Part shown: one piece after another, positions 34,046-45,514 of the stretch
How the letters are laid out: each line of letters starts with the position of its first letter
Position numbering within the stretch: the first letter of the stretch is position 1
Assembly (NCBI GenBank): GCA_016271365.2
Contig: CM057453.1
Location: forward strand, 499,819,001-499,883,000
Direction of reading: 5' to 3'
DNA length: 64,000 nt
Source of the DNA: Neoceratodus forsteri
Lineage: Eukaryota; Chordata; Ceratodontiformes; Ceratodontidae
Notes under the pieces: model-generated
Databases searched by the model: none
What the model was told of the DNA's origin: nothing
Seen by the model: the letters and a program-made list of their open reading frames with translations, nothing else
Made by a program: the position numbers and the translations under genes

Positions 34046-34129
34046 AGGAAGGGTTTAAACTGAGTGGGGGGGGGTAGTAGCAGGAAATAACCTAGTTAGT
34101 ACTCCCCCATGAAATGGGGCAGGTAGGGC

Positions 34130-34449
34130 AGCAAGGGCAAAGGGGGTTTACGGTGGAAAGGACTGTCAGCAAATGCCAGAAGTTTAGGGAACAAAAATGG
34201 TGGACCTGGAAGCCATTATGGTGGAAAAGGGTCTAGACATTGTGGCTCTAACAGAGACATGATGGTTGGAGCACCAATCCTGGGAAGTAGAAGTCCCGGG
34301 GTACATTCTTTTCAGAAGGGACAGGGCTGGCAGAAGTGGGGTGGTGGTATTGTACGTCAAGGAAGACATTAGGGTGACGGAGGGGCAGGAGGTACAGGGA
34401 GAGGCGGTTGTCTTGTGGGTCACATTGGAAAAAGGTTGGGGGCATCATT
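34130..34449 (+). pseudogene. CR1 ORF2, endonuclease start
   Basis: NARSLGNK near 34150 is followed, after a one-base slip in an A run, by VDLEAIMVEKGLDIVALTET and SGVVVLYVKEDIRV, the start of the APE-type endonuclease. The reading stops at VTLEKGWG, where the SINE inserted, and continues at about 41065. Confidence 0.8.
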
Positions 34450-34688
34450 GTCAGTGGCTGAGTAGGTAGCACACTCGCCTCTGAGGCTGGGAGATCAGAG
34501 GGCTGTGGGTTCAGTTCCTACATCTGGCACTTGGGTTAATATCCTAGTACTGATACTGTAGTGAAGCATGAGGGGGTGCTGCACTTCTGAGATGCCGTCT
34601 TTCGGATGAGACGTTAAACCGAGGTCCCATCTGCCTGGATTGGTGGTAGTTCAGGTGGATGTTAAAGATCCCACGGCACTTATCGAAA

Positions 34689-34703
34689 AGAGTAGGGGAA
34701 TTT
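34689..34703. repeat. Target duplication of the Tx1-like LINE, left copy
   Basis: AGAGTAGGGGAATTT at 34689-34703 is repeated exactly at 40865-40879. The LINE lies between, with its T-rich (minus-strand A-rich) 3' end beginning at 34704. This shows ordinary target-primed integration. Confidence 0.85.
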
Positions 34704-35238
34704 TTTATTGAATCATAACAAAATATATACAGATCAGTATTAAGCATACAAATTCATTGAAAGAAAAATCAAACATAAAGAAGTATAAATTCATACAAAA
34801 CCTCTATACCTGCTATAAACATTTTAATATATATAACCACATAAACTACCCCTTCCCAAATTTTTTTTTTCAATAAAAGGAAGCAAAACTGAAAAGTATT
34901 ACTGCATACAAATTCATAATAAACAGAAATAAACACCAAAAAAATTATTCCAGCATACTAACATTTCAAGATCATATCAAAGAAAAACATTTCTACCTAA
35001 TGGCCTCCCACCCAAAAATTACAAAGTATCCTTTTTTTTTTACAGAAATATAAATAAGGAAAAAAAAACCAAGAATTTCCATATAATATACAAAAATGTA
35101 AACAATCTTTTAATCTGTAACCTCTTCCTTATTCTTATGAATATTATCCAATTTACTCTAATAATTCTAACTTTATCTATGTCTTGTACGTTAAAAAATA
35201 ATTATTTTATTTTTAGAGAAAATCAAACTTATCCCATT

Positions 35239-38200
35239 TTATTTTCCAAGATCAAAATCTAAGTGATACGATTCTTCTTTTTTCCATTGACTTAATTCCG
35301 TATTTATAATATAAAATAATTCCTGTTCAGAAATAAATGTTTGCAGTAACACTAAACGGCATCGACAAATCCATATCCAATATACTAAATATGCACATAC
35401 CACTCGCAAAGTACTAATATCATACTGATGTGCTGCACTAGGAACAATTGCATAAAACAATAAATTTTCATTTGGAGGTATTGCTATATTATGCTTCCAT
35501 CTGTTTTTTTACTATTTCCCAAAAGTGGATTATAAATGGACATCCATAATACAAATGACTTATTGTTTCTAATTCCAATCCACATCCTTTCCTGTGACAA
35601 TATCTTTCTTGTACCGCTTTGTGTTTTTGATTATTTTTTACATTAATTCTTGAATGTACCCCCAACCAAACTGTATCCCACATTTGTTCTGGTAATCTGT
35701 CATCTGTAATATATTGTGCAATCAAATCTTGATCTTTTATAGAAAATCTCATAAAGGGATGTTCTACATAATGCACCTCCACTGTTTCCAAATACAATTG
35801 TTTCCTAGTACAGCATAATACCATGTTATAATCAATACTCAATTTCTTAATTTCATCAAACACTTGTTCCCATTTCTTAATTAATCGAGGTTTTCTTTTA
35901 TTTTTATGTAGAAATATATTTTCTTTCCATTCTTGCATTATTCCCTGCAGTAATGTTAACCCTCTATCTACCCATCCCCATACCGCACCTTTCATTAATG
36001 GGAGTAAATTAGAATAAAGATAGATTGTAAAATAAAATAATAAGGGTTGTATCATATTAACACCCCTCCCCCTATTTTTATATCATTATATAAATAATCT
36101 CTCTTTATTGGGTTTAACCTGCTTCCCCAAAAGCAGGAGAAAACACATCTCATTAAGGCTACTTCTAACTTTTTTGGAATCAAAAATACCGCACTTATAT
36201 AAAGAAAAATTGGTACTAAATAGGTTTTGATTAGAAAAACTCTTTTTTTCTTAGAAACTTTCCAGCGATTCCATCTCCCTACTAATTCATTCCCCTTTAT
36301 AAGGGCTTTTTCTCAATTGTACAATGCCATTTCCTCTCCTCCAAAACATATGCACAGCACCTTTATTGGGACATTTTCTACCTGACAATCACCTTTGTAC
36401 AATACACCATTTTTGTATTACCCTGAAAACCTCTTAAATCAATACATTTTGTTTTATTTATATTTAAACTAGCCCCTGTAATCTACCCTATTGTTTGTAT
36501 AAGTTTATTTACTAACTTAAAAGAACCTGTATCTTTCAAAATCAAACACAAATCATTAGTGTCAGCTATAATCTTATCATTTTGGGAAACACCTTCATCT
36601 ATTCCATAAATATTTGGAGATCGCTGTATTATTCTGATTAACGGATCAATTACAAAAACGAATAATAAGGGGCTCAGGGGACAACCTTGATGTACCCCCC
36701 TTCTTACTCGATATCGTGCACCATAATTCCCATTTTCACAAAGGATCACATCTGCTAAATCATAACATAATTTAATCCAACCTATGAATTTATTCGGAAT
36801 ACCATACGTAGCTAAACAATTCCATAAAAAATTATATGAAATCTTATTGAAGGCTTTTGCCTGGTCTAAACTCACCAAAAATTCCTTTTGAGTCCCTCCC
36901 AACTTTGCCTCTACCACTTCTCTAATGATTATTAATGCTTCTGTAATCCGTCTCTTTGGTACTAAACAATATTGCTGTGGGCTTATTAATTCCCCCATTA
37001 CTCGTGACAACCTGTTGCCCAATAATTTCACAAAAATCTTAAAGTCTGTATTGAGTAGCGTAATAGGACACCAATTATTTATATTTGTATTATCCCCTGG
37101 TTTATATAAAAAAAATCATTAGTCCCTCATACATAGAAGTTGGTAAATAATTGTCTTGATGAAAATAATTATACACTAACTAAAACTCATACAGAATAAT
37201 ACTCCACAAAAGTTTATAAGTGTCCCCTGGTAAACCATCTGAACCTAGGGATACCCTTTTTCATAGTCCTTGCATCACTGTACTAATTTCTAGTTCTGTG
37301 AAAGGGACAATCATAAGATTACCTAACTGCTCAGTTAATCTAGGAGGTGCTATTGCTTTTAAAAGTTTAGCTGTAAAAGGGCTATTGTCTACTGGATTTT
37401 CAAATGTACTACTAACATGATGTCCTATTACTCCTAATATTCCCTCATTATCTTTTACCAGTGTCCCATTTTGTGAAGAAAGACCCAACATTTGTTTTCT
37501 TTTCCTTCTTTGTGAACAACTATCAAACGGATTGATACTTTCTGTTTTACCTTGAGTCCCATAAGTCTGTTCTCTTTGCAGGGAGCTAAGACGGTCATAT
37601 TGATATTTCCTCATAACGTAATTAATTTCAGCAATATCCTCAGTTAAATCTGACTTCTCCATGCTTTGCTTTGTCAGTAATTCTCCTAATTTCTCTCTTA
37701 ATATCAAATATTCCTTATAAGATGACCCCACCTTTGATTTCACAATATGCTGAAAATAGCTGCTAATCAGGTCTTTCAAATCTTCCCACCACTGTTCTAT
37801 GTTGTCATATAAAATCAAAGTAGTAGCTTTATTCAAAACTAATGTTTTAAAGTCTTCGGTTATTTTTGTATCATTCAAAAGAGCTACATTAATTCTCCAG
37901 AATCCTCAACCTGCTTCTCTTTTCATAGGAATTGTTATATGTATGCCTATTAAATTATGATCAGAGGTTTCCACTGGTATATTAAAAGTTTCAGCTTTCG
38001 GTAACATATTTTTCACAAAAAGAAAATCTCTTTTGAGGACACCCCCGATATGTGAGTATCCTTGCTCTTTTACCACTCTCAAATGCATCTTTTAAACCAG
38101 CTAAAACCAACACTTGCTTCAAAAAATTCTTGTCACAATACTGTTACCTCCTTCATTACTTTGTTTAAAATTTATATTAAGATCCCCTTCCCAGAAAATC

Positions 38201-38600
38201 TGTCTACTTGTATATAGACAGGGTTGAACCAACTTCAATAATGCAATCCTTAGTGCCTTTGTTTGAGGGCCATAAATATTCAACAAACGATAAACTGATG
38301 TATTTATCTTCACATCTAGCATAAATGCCTGACCTGGGTCAATATCCACTAATCGTAATACTAAGATTTCTAATGAGCGGAAACAGAAACCTACTCCACT
38401 ACATGTCTCAGTCCCTGGTGACCAATATGAAACACCCCATTTCCAATCATTTGTCGCCTGTGCTATTTCTATCTGTGTAATTAATCTTGTGTCTTGTAGA
38501 AAAAAAATCAAAATCTAACTGCTGCAAAATCCCAAAGGTTGTCAAACGTTTAACAGAAGTTTTAATACTATTAACATTTACACTAGCTACTTTCAGATTT
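35239..38600 (-). pseudogene. Tx1-like ORF2: endonuclease-RT, broken
   Basis: Endonuclease pieces are FFLQDTRLITQIEIAQ, FWEGDLNINF and VETSDHNLIGIHI, the last being the terminal Ser-Asp-His motif. The RT follows: KRVSLGSDGLPGDTYKLLW near 37260, then after stops QQYCLVPKRRITEALIIIRE, FLVSLDQAKAFNKISYNFLW and RGVHQGCPLSPLLFVFVIDP (37031-36483). Where YADD is expected the sequence is DTND (36552-36563), so the catalytic box is destroyed. The C-terminus has CHRKGCGLELETISHLYYGC (35530-35590 region), an L1-type Cys-Cys-His-Cys motif. Confidence 0.82.
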
Positions 38601-39039
38601 AATAACTCAGGGGGGAGGGTTAATAATTTTTGTACTTGATCTTGTCATTCTCTTCTGGGGCCCATCTAATGATACATTTTTTTTTTATTCAATTGTTTTG
38701 TATGTTTGCAACTCAGTTACTTCACTTTCTTCCATTGGCTGTTGTACATCAACCTGATCTCCCCAAGCGCAGAACAGTGCAAACCAATTTGAAAGTGGAA
38801 GAGGGGATAAAGTAGGATCTGTACTGGACAAATCTAGGCTTGTCTCCATCTCAGTTGAAAGTACTGTACTTGATATAGCAATCTATATACCAGAATTTAC
38901 TCGTTTCAAAACCCTCATTTATAGGAATATTTTGGTCTTCCAAATTTGTAGTAGTCTATACTAATGTCTGTTTTGGTGAACCTAAAGGGGTAACAGATGG
39001 GGTCTCTAGTCCTTCTACTGAATCCTCAGGCATTCTAAT

Positions 39040-40830
39040 TCATGTGTTAGAGGAGAAAGGAGTCTGATTAACTGACAAACCCTTTCTAGATTTCTGTTCA
39101 CCCATTCTGTTGACTGAAACTCCCCCCCGACCTCTACCCCGTCGTCTTGGCTGAAAAGGGGAGTCATCTGACCATGTATTTTGCCCTCTCTGATGTCTTG
39201 CTTTAGTTAAAATTACATCATGATCAGATACCTCATCTGAATTATGAGCTGCCCATGGACAATTTTGAAAAGAATGGTCGTCATCCCCACACAAATTACA
39301 CACTGGTGAAGCTGTACACTGTGATACTGCATGTCTTAAAACCCCACATTGAAAACATTTTATACTATCACAATCGTTATTCAAATGATTTAAGGATCCA
39401 CACTTATAACAGCTCTTGGGCTGCCCTATGTAAAATAGTATACCCCTATCCCTCCCCCCAAAAAAGGAAATTGGTAAATGTTGAATCCTTGTCTCTGTTT
39501 GTTTTAATTGTACACGGATATGCCACCCCCCCAGTCCAGAATCCATTTTCATCCATGATAGGCATAGGATGGTCAAAAATCGTGCATCTTTTTTCCAACC
39601 AATATATAATATTGGAGACATCTACCCCTTTGTTTTGGAATAGCACTGTCACAGTTTTAATTGTAGGTGTCGTGATAGGTATTGCTACAAATTCAGCCCA
39701 GTGTTGTTGACTTTTCACATCATAATACAGTTTCCAAAATTTGTCCAGTAACATCATTGAACAAAAGCTTATATCATACATTCTGTCCCCAGGAGCATAT
39801 ATAAATGCATATATTTCCGTAGGTTGAAAACCCAAAGAATCCTTAATTAGTGTTTTTCCTACCCACAGTCTGTCAGGAGGGATTGGAGCCTGACCTTTAT
39901 ATCAAAGACGTACTAAATACCTTCGTTTAGCTGCTTCAGGTGATTTTTGAAAAAGGCCTGCATAAGAACCAGGCCTACGAAAACCTTATGTGGAGAGGCT
40001 GATGCTTACTTTGTCGGCCCCTTCGTATCTTGAACCTCTAATACTTCCTGTAAATCGTCATTTCTTACCATTTGATCAGTCTCATCAGTTTGTAAGTCTT
40101 GAAATTCACCATTAAAGTTACTTACTTCATTTACTTGTAAATTTTGGTTTTGTTGGGTCCCTTCTGTCTTTGTGCTAAAACCTCTGAACCATCCTGCATA
40201 GGTACAGTGGGTGTGTGTAAAGCTCCTGTTTCTAAATTTCGTTCAGGCGTCCTCATATCTTGTGAAAGGGAAAACCCGGTGGTTGGGGAACCTGGTAGAG
40301 GAACTACAGGATCCGTAATTCATTCCTCCCCTCTCATAATCCATCCCGCCCTTTGCAAAGCCGTCTCAGGTGTCCAATGTTTTGAATCAACAACCAAGTC
40401 ATTTTCTATTAACTCTGTGTTTGTAGTCTGGATAGAAGAAGTTTCTGTATTTACCGAATGAGTAGGTAAATCTATAGGCATTCTTTTATGCTTGCCTTTG
40501 CAAGGGATTTACCCCTGTTCTTTTATGCTTCTTTATTTCTTCATCCAACTTTGTTCTACTTATTTCAAATTCTCTTTCTGCCATCAAAATTAAGGACAGC
40601 AATTGTTGTTTTTTCTCTTCTAAATCCCGTTTGAGCTGCTCCTCCTCATCTTCAGTACAGGCTTCCTTACTAGATGAATTTAAAGGTGCAGCTTTTTGCT
40701 CTATTTGTCCATCTGGAGATTGGTCTGTATTCTCAGCTAAAACTTCCACATTCTGCTCTAAAGGTTCTGCTTGAGCTCCTTCAGCACAACCATCCCCGTC
40801 GGTCTCTTGGAGTCTACTGAGGTCCTCCAT
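39040..40830 (-). pseudogene. Tx1-like ORF1 with three zinc knuckles
   Basis: The start ATG at 40830 gives MEDLSRLQETDGDG, then an acidic, coiled-coil-like N-terminus (EEEQLKRDLEEKKQQLLSLI). A central globular part is readable at 39835-39446. The C-terminal CCHC-type knuckles are CYKCGSLNHLNNDC, CFQCGVLRHAVSQC and CNLCGDDDHSFQNC (39621-39040), followed by a basic Arg/Gly-rich tail (RRRGRGRGG). Such knuckles bind LINE RNA. Frame changes around 39450 and between 39835 and 40486 break it. Confidence 0.82.
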
Positions 40831-41058
40831 CTCTGCACACAGATGGACAGCACCACCCAGCTACAGAGTAGGGGAATTTCCCCGGTGTCCTGGCCAAATT
40901 TCCATCATTCACTAGAAATACCACTAACAGCTTAATCTGATTCTAGGTCAGTTGGCATTCATCTGTATCCCCCCTCCCCCGGGTCATGCCTGAAAATAGG
41001 CAGGTTTGTCTAGTGCACTTACCCGGTCAACAAAAACTAAATAAATAAATAAAATAAA

Positions 41059-43900
41059 TTAAGACTGGGTGTGATTTACAGGCCTTCAGCTTGGGGGAGG
41101 AAGGGGACAGGCAGATGATATAAGAAGTACAACAAATAACACTCATGGGGGCGATCCTACTACTGGGGGACCTTAACCTCCCTGACGTGGACTAGGTAAT
41201 ACCAATGGCAACATCTGCCAGGAGCAGGGAGGTACTTGGAGCACTCCATGGAGCTTTCCTGAAACAGCTGGTAAGGGAGCCCTTTATGGGGATAACTTAC
41301 TGGACATGGTTCTACCAATGGGGGTAGTGTGGAAGTAGTGGTGGTGGGAGACTGTCTTGGTATAAGCGACCACAATACAGTGAGTTTCAAGATACAAACA
41401 GGTAAGGAAGCAAATCGAACCAACACGAAGGTTCTGGACTTCCAACGAGCGGACTCTGCAAGAATGAGGGGGATTTTCAGGGAGGAAATGGAAGGTAAGG
41501 AGCTAAAAGGGGGCGTGGAGGAATTATGGAACTGCATTAAGGGAGGGATACTGAAAGCCATGGAGCTCTTCATCAAGAGGGTAGGAAAATACAAAAGAAG
41601 ACGGAGGCCACTCTGGTTTAGCAGGGAGGTGGTGGGGGCAATTAGGGACAGAAGGACTGCTTTCAGAACATATAAGAAGACCCAGAGGAGGGAGGACAGG
41701 GAGATTTATAGAGAGAGGCTGAGGATGGCAGGGCAAAAAATTAGGAGACCAATGTGGATACGGAAGAGAGAATTGCTAGGAAAGCCAAAAGGGAAGATCA
41801 ATTTTTTTTTTAGGTGTGGGGTAAAAGAGGAAGGTAAGGCAGGGGATAGTGAGGGTGAAGGGGAGCACTGGTGGAGGGAGACTGAGAAGACAGAGGTGCT
41901 GAACAGCTACTTTTGCTCGGTCTTTATGGTGGAAGGGGAAGGGAAGGGACCCGAGTTAAAGAAGAGGGAAAGGGATGGCAAATGAGTAGATCCCAGCTTG
42001 TTCAGCGTGGACAGGGTAAAAGAAGATCTAGGAAGGTAGACAAGGCAATGGGGCTGGACAGCTTCCATCCTAGGGTATTCTGGGAACTGAGGGAGGCGTT
42101 GGCGGCACCTCTGGCAAGACTGTTTAACTTATTCCTAGATACAGGATGGGTGCCAAGTAACTGGAAGAAGGCAGATATGGTACTACTGTATAAGGGGGGA
42201 TGCAGGGAGAAGACGGGAAACTATCGTCTAGTCAGTCTCACCTCAGTGGTGGGGAAGGTAATGGAGGTGCTATTACTATAAAGGAAAGAGTGGTGAACTA
42301 CCTGACAGACAACAGACTACTGGACAATAGGCAGCATGGCTTCACAACTGGGAGGTCATGTCAGACTAACCTAATACAGTTCTTTGATTGGGTGATGAAG
42401 GTGGTTGATCAGGGAGGGGCGGTGGTGGACATGACCCATCTAGACTTCAGAATGCCCTTCAACTCCATCCCAAACAGAAGACTGGTAAATAAGCTGGAAA
42501 GCGTAGGGGTGGGACAGAAAATAACTAGGTGGGTAAAAAAAAGGTTGAAGGACAGAAGCTAGAGAGTGGTGGTTAATGTCGTGCATTCCAGGGAGATGGC
42601 TGTGATGCGTGGGGTGCCCCAGGGGTCGGTACTGGGACCCCCTCCTTTTTAATATCTGTATCAGTGACATAGTGGGTGGGCTGGAGCAGAGGGTGTGCCT
42701 ATTTGAAGATGGTACAAAGATCTGCAATAGGGTGGAGGCCATGAGGAAGAACCTGAAGATTCTGGAAGGGTGGTCGGAAACTTGGCATCGGAATTCAATG
42801 CCCAAAAATGTGTGCAGTGATGCACATGGGGCATAAGAACCCACAAGAAGCTTACACTCTTGGGGGGGGGGGAGTAATTAAGCCATCTGAGCAGGAGAGG
42901 GATCTGGGTATCTTAATTATTTTAATTTTATTTTATTTAAACATTTGGTAACCAGGAAAGGCACACTGAGCTGAGGCTCGTTTCCAGGTGTGACCCGGGG
43001 AGATCTGGGTAGCGGGATACAAAAGAAAACATAACATAAATCTCTTAAGCAATACAGTCAAAATTATAGAGCATAAGCACAACAATTACAAAAAGTGCGT
43101 AGGATCATAAAATGGAGGACAGCGTACATTGGAAAATTGCAGACTGTGTGCAAAAGTAAATCATGTGGGATACATGGCAGTGCCAGCAATTAAGGAGGAA
43201 CAGTACAGAGCAGAGAATGAATACAACAGAAGTACGGTAACAGCATAGATTAGTAGTGCATAAGTGCTGCCTGGTGACATGGGAGCAGGTAGGAGGAGGA
43301 AAGAGGTATAGCTGATTTTAGTGCGATCTTAGTATCAAGCAACCTTAAGGTAGGTCATCAATGCAACAAAGCGGTGGGAAAGGCAAACAGAATGTTGGCA
43401 TGCACTGGGAAGGGCACAACAAGCAGAAGGAGGGAGGTACTGATGCCTCTTTATAAAGCCATGGTGAGGCTGCACCTGGAGTATGGGGTCCAGTTCTGGA
43501 GACTACACCTATGTAAGGACACAGATTTGATCGAGAGGGTGCAGAGAAGGGCAACCAAGATGGTGCACGGTATGCAGGGGAAATCATATGAGAAGAGATG
43601 GAGGGAATTGGATCTCTACCCACTGGAGACTGGGGGGGGATGATAGAGACATTTAAGTATGTGAAGGGGATCAATAAAGTAAGGGAGGGGAGCTTATTAA
43701 AAGGAAGGTGGGGGTTAAAACTAGAGGGCACAGTCTAAGATTGGAGGAAGATTTAGGGGTAATGTGAGGGGGTGTTACTTCATGGAGAGGGTGGTGGAGA
43801 CCTGGAATAATCTGCTGGAGGAAGTGGTGGGGGTAGAAATGGTGGAAGGATTCAAGAGGACATGGGACAGACATAAGGGGTTGGCAAGCGGGGGGAAGGG
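41059..43900 (+). pseudogene. CR1 ORF2 continued: endonuclease end and RT
   Basis: It resumes with ILLLGDLNLPDVDW and later GISDHNTVSFKIQTG (endonuclease end, 41360). The region KRRRRPLWFSREVVGAIRDR precedes the RT: DKAMGLDSFHPRVFWEL, PSNWKKADMVLLYKGG, NYRLVSLTSVVGKVME, QHGFTTGRSCQTNLIQFFDW and RGVPQGSVLGP. The catalytic box is FEDG (42702-42713) where FADD is usual, so it is inactive. ERDLGI at about 42898 is interrupted by the insert 42913-43325, and the C-terminus (MVRLHLEYGVQFWRLHL, RVQRRATKMVHGMQ) follows. Confidence 0.82.
42913..43325 (-). repeat. Unidentified ~410 bp interspersed repeat in CR1
   Basis: It interrupts CR1 ORF2 between ERDLGI and SNLKVGHQCN. The flanks GATCTGGGTATC (about 42900-42911) and GATCTTAGTATC (about 43326-43337) could be a decayed target duplication. 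The left end is AT-rich (minus strand ends TAAATAAAATAAAATT), so it is probably a SINE or truncated LINE on the minus strand. Landmarks are AACCAGGAAAGGCACACTGA and GTGACCCGGGGAGATCTGG. I cannot name the family. Confidence 0.55.
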
Positions 43901-43998
43901 GAGGTCCTATGACATAGGTAATGAGTAAGGGGAAGGGGCAGACTGAATGGGCCAGAGGGTCCTTTTCTGCTGCCAGATTTCTATGATTCTATGAATAC

Positions 43999-44164
43999 TA
44001 AACCCCTGATACTAATTTACTTTCTAACTTACAATCACCTCATATCTGAAAACAGTGACACATAGACAGATACAAATGTAACTGAGGCTATAGGCAGGGA
44101 GAATATGGTTGTTACTGAGTTTCTTTGGCGCTTAACAGTGTAAGGTAGGGCCTGACTGTGTAAA
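43999..44164. other. Short unassigned DNA between CR1 and DIRS-E
   Basis: About 165 bases without recognisable repeat or gene. It ends GTGTAAA directly before the DIRS-E left end. Confidence 0.5.
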
Positions 44165-44360
44165 GTACAGTTACGTAAGAACTTACCGTAACAGTAGATC
44201 TTCAAGAGAGGCTCTTGCAGTAGGTACTAACGCGGGACTTGCTCGGGCGAAGGACCATTAATGTGAAACTTTTGCCAGCATAGTCTGATGGGGATCACGC
44301 ACCAGATGTCACATGACGGATGTCAGCGTGACCCTATATAGAGGACGGTACCCACATCCT
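44165..44360. repeat. DIRS-E left inverted terminal repeat
   Basis: It pairs with the reverse complement of about 63040-63228 (GAGAGGCTCTTGCAGTAGGT, the TCACATGACG region, GTGACCCTATATAG). The outer ~40 bases (GTACAGTTACGTAAGAACTT...) are repeated only in the ICR. Confidence 0.85.
44311..44341 (+). promoter_or_regulatory. Inverted copy of the DIRS-E promoter (E-box and TATA)
   Basis: Because the terminal repeats are inverted, the left ITR holds the promoter in plus orientation: TCACATGACGG, then TGTCAGCGTGACC and CTATATAG (44334-44341). The CRE of the right ITR (TGACGTCA) is here degraded to GATGTCAG. It would fire into the element from its 3' side; activity is inferred. Confidence 0.4.
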
Positions 44361-44659
44361 CCCTCCAGTTCTCCCACTGGAGACCAAGAAAAGGATGTGA
44401 CAAGAGAAGAAAAAGAGGCTCCTGGATTCCCAGAAGAAATGGCTTCTTGGAGAAAGAGCACGAAAATAAACCCAGACAGAAAAGGAGGAAGGTGGGAGAC
44501 CATGTGATGCAGCATGCTAGATAGCAGCTCTAGTTCACTGCTCCAGCTACCCAACTTAATACTTGTTCTTTTTCGCTAGCAACGCCTGATCTGTGTCTTA
44601 AATCTTTGCTGGTGGGATAGTGAGTGTGCCTGCCTTATTAAACTGTAAGATTCTGCTCC

Positions 44660-45514
44660 ATGGAGGATGAAATGTGGAAAGCTCCGCCAAAACATACTCC
44701 TCCGGTTACGCCGGAGAAGACCCTGAAGAAACCCAGGGCCACTAGTAGTGCGGACGCGTCGACAACAGCAACTGCCTCTCCTGATCAAGAACCACTCACA
44801 CTACTGCGCTTCCTCCAAGAGTTCAAACCTTTTAAGGAGGAACTACGTTCCATCACTGCTGAAATCAAAACTTTGACCCAGGCGATGGAAGATCTGAGCC
44901 AACATAGCTCGGATAATGAAGTCCGACTCTGCTCCGTGAAAAAGCGGCTTGAAAAAGTGGATCCAGAATTGGTTGCCACCCGCCAGAGGATTGCCCGTTA
45001 GAGTTAAAGATCAAAGACCTAGAGGGCCACAACCACAGAAACAATGCGGTCCACACAGATCTTCCGGAAAAAGAAGAGGGCCTGGACACTATCTTATTTG
45101 GGCAGAAGTTAGTTGAAAAAATTGCAGGCCCTTCACCTTTTGGGCCTCGGTACATCATTGAGCGGGCTCACCGATCCCTTCGCCTGATGTCACCGGCGGG
45201 GGCACCTCCTCGCCCGTTAATCTTCAGATTCCTCAATTACTTAGAGCGCCAGCATTATATTGCCAAGGTGAGAGAACTGCAAGAAGTACACTGGGAGGGC
45301 ATCGCAATCTGGGTAGCTGGTCTCTGTACGGCAAAAACAGGCAGCATTCTACCCGTTGGTTACCAAGCTCATTGCTGCCGGTTTCAGGTTTCGGATGAAT
45401 TACCCTGCCAAGCTCCAAGTCCTAATCGCTGGCTGTTGGGTATCTTATGAGGATTCGGAAGCTGCATCCAAAGGCCTTAAAAGTGCTCTGCCTGATCTTT
45501 TCAAAAATTCCTGA
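44660..45514 (+). pseudogene. L1-B ORF1p, frameshifted
   Basis: The start ATG at 44660 begins MEDEMWKAPPKHTPPVTPEK, a Pro/Ser/Thr-rich N-terminus. A coiled-coil-like helix follows (LRFLQEFKPFKEELRSITAE to VKKRLEKV). A frame change at about 45000 leads into the RRM part (LEGHNHRNNAV, YIIERAHRSL, RPLIFRFLNYLERQ). A second change near 45320 leads into KLIAAGFRFRMNYPAKLQV and the end PDLFKNS at 45514. Compared with the L1-A fragment the domain order is the same. Confidence 0.85.

Larger units (their letters stand above)
34704..40864 (-). mobile_element. Tx1-like L1 LINE
   Basis: On the minus strand: ORF1 with zinc knuckles (40830 to ~39040), ORF2 with endonuclease, RT and a C-terminal Cys-His motif (~38600-35239), then an AT-rich 3' UTR. 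The two-ORF plan with CCHC knuckles in ORF1 is that of Tx1-group L1 elements. It is markedly more AT-rich than the DIRS and SINE sequences around it. A 15 bp perfect target duplication delimits it. Confidence 0.82.
34450..41058 (+). mobile_element. V-SINE-like SINE, split by a Tx1-like LINE
   Basis: The head (34450-34530: GTCAGTGGCTGAGTAGG, then GGGTTCAGTTCCTA) and core (GATGAGACGTTAAACCGAGG, AAAGATCCCACGG, AAAAGAGTAGGGGAA) stop at 34703. They resume at 40865 with the duplicated AGAGTAGGGGAATTT and continue CCCCGGTGTCCTGGCCAAA. The 3' tail is different from the copy at 11970-12417 and ends in (TAAA)n at 41039-41058. A weak target duplication (AAGGTTGGGG.. near 34433 against AAGACTGGGT.. near 41061) is possible. 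Confidence 0.78.
32651..43998 (+). mobile_element. CR1-clade LINE, split by a nested SINE/LINE insertion
   Basis: It has ORF1 with a zinc-finger-like start and a GDSL-esterase-like region, ORF2 with endonuclease and RT, and a 3' end TTTCTATGATTCTATGAA (43977-43995) typical of CR1. The element is interrupted at about 34450-41058 by a V-SINE-like element holding a Tx1-like LINE, and at about 42913-43325 by an unidentified insert. The true 5' end is uncertain because a SINE lies immediately upstream. Confidence 0.85.

Noticed and set aside
40144..40461. 105-codon plus-strand open frame
   Set aside because: Antisense to ORF1 of the Tx1-like LINE; no domain.
44165..44360. A solo LTR of an endogenous retrovirus
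   Set aside because: The repeats are inverted, not direct, there is no TG...CA ending, and the linked genes encode a tyrosine recombinase with no retroviral integrase or envelope.
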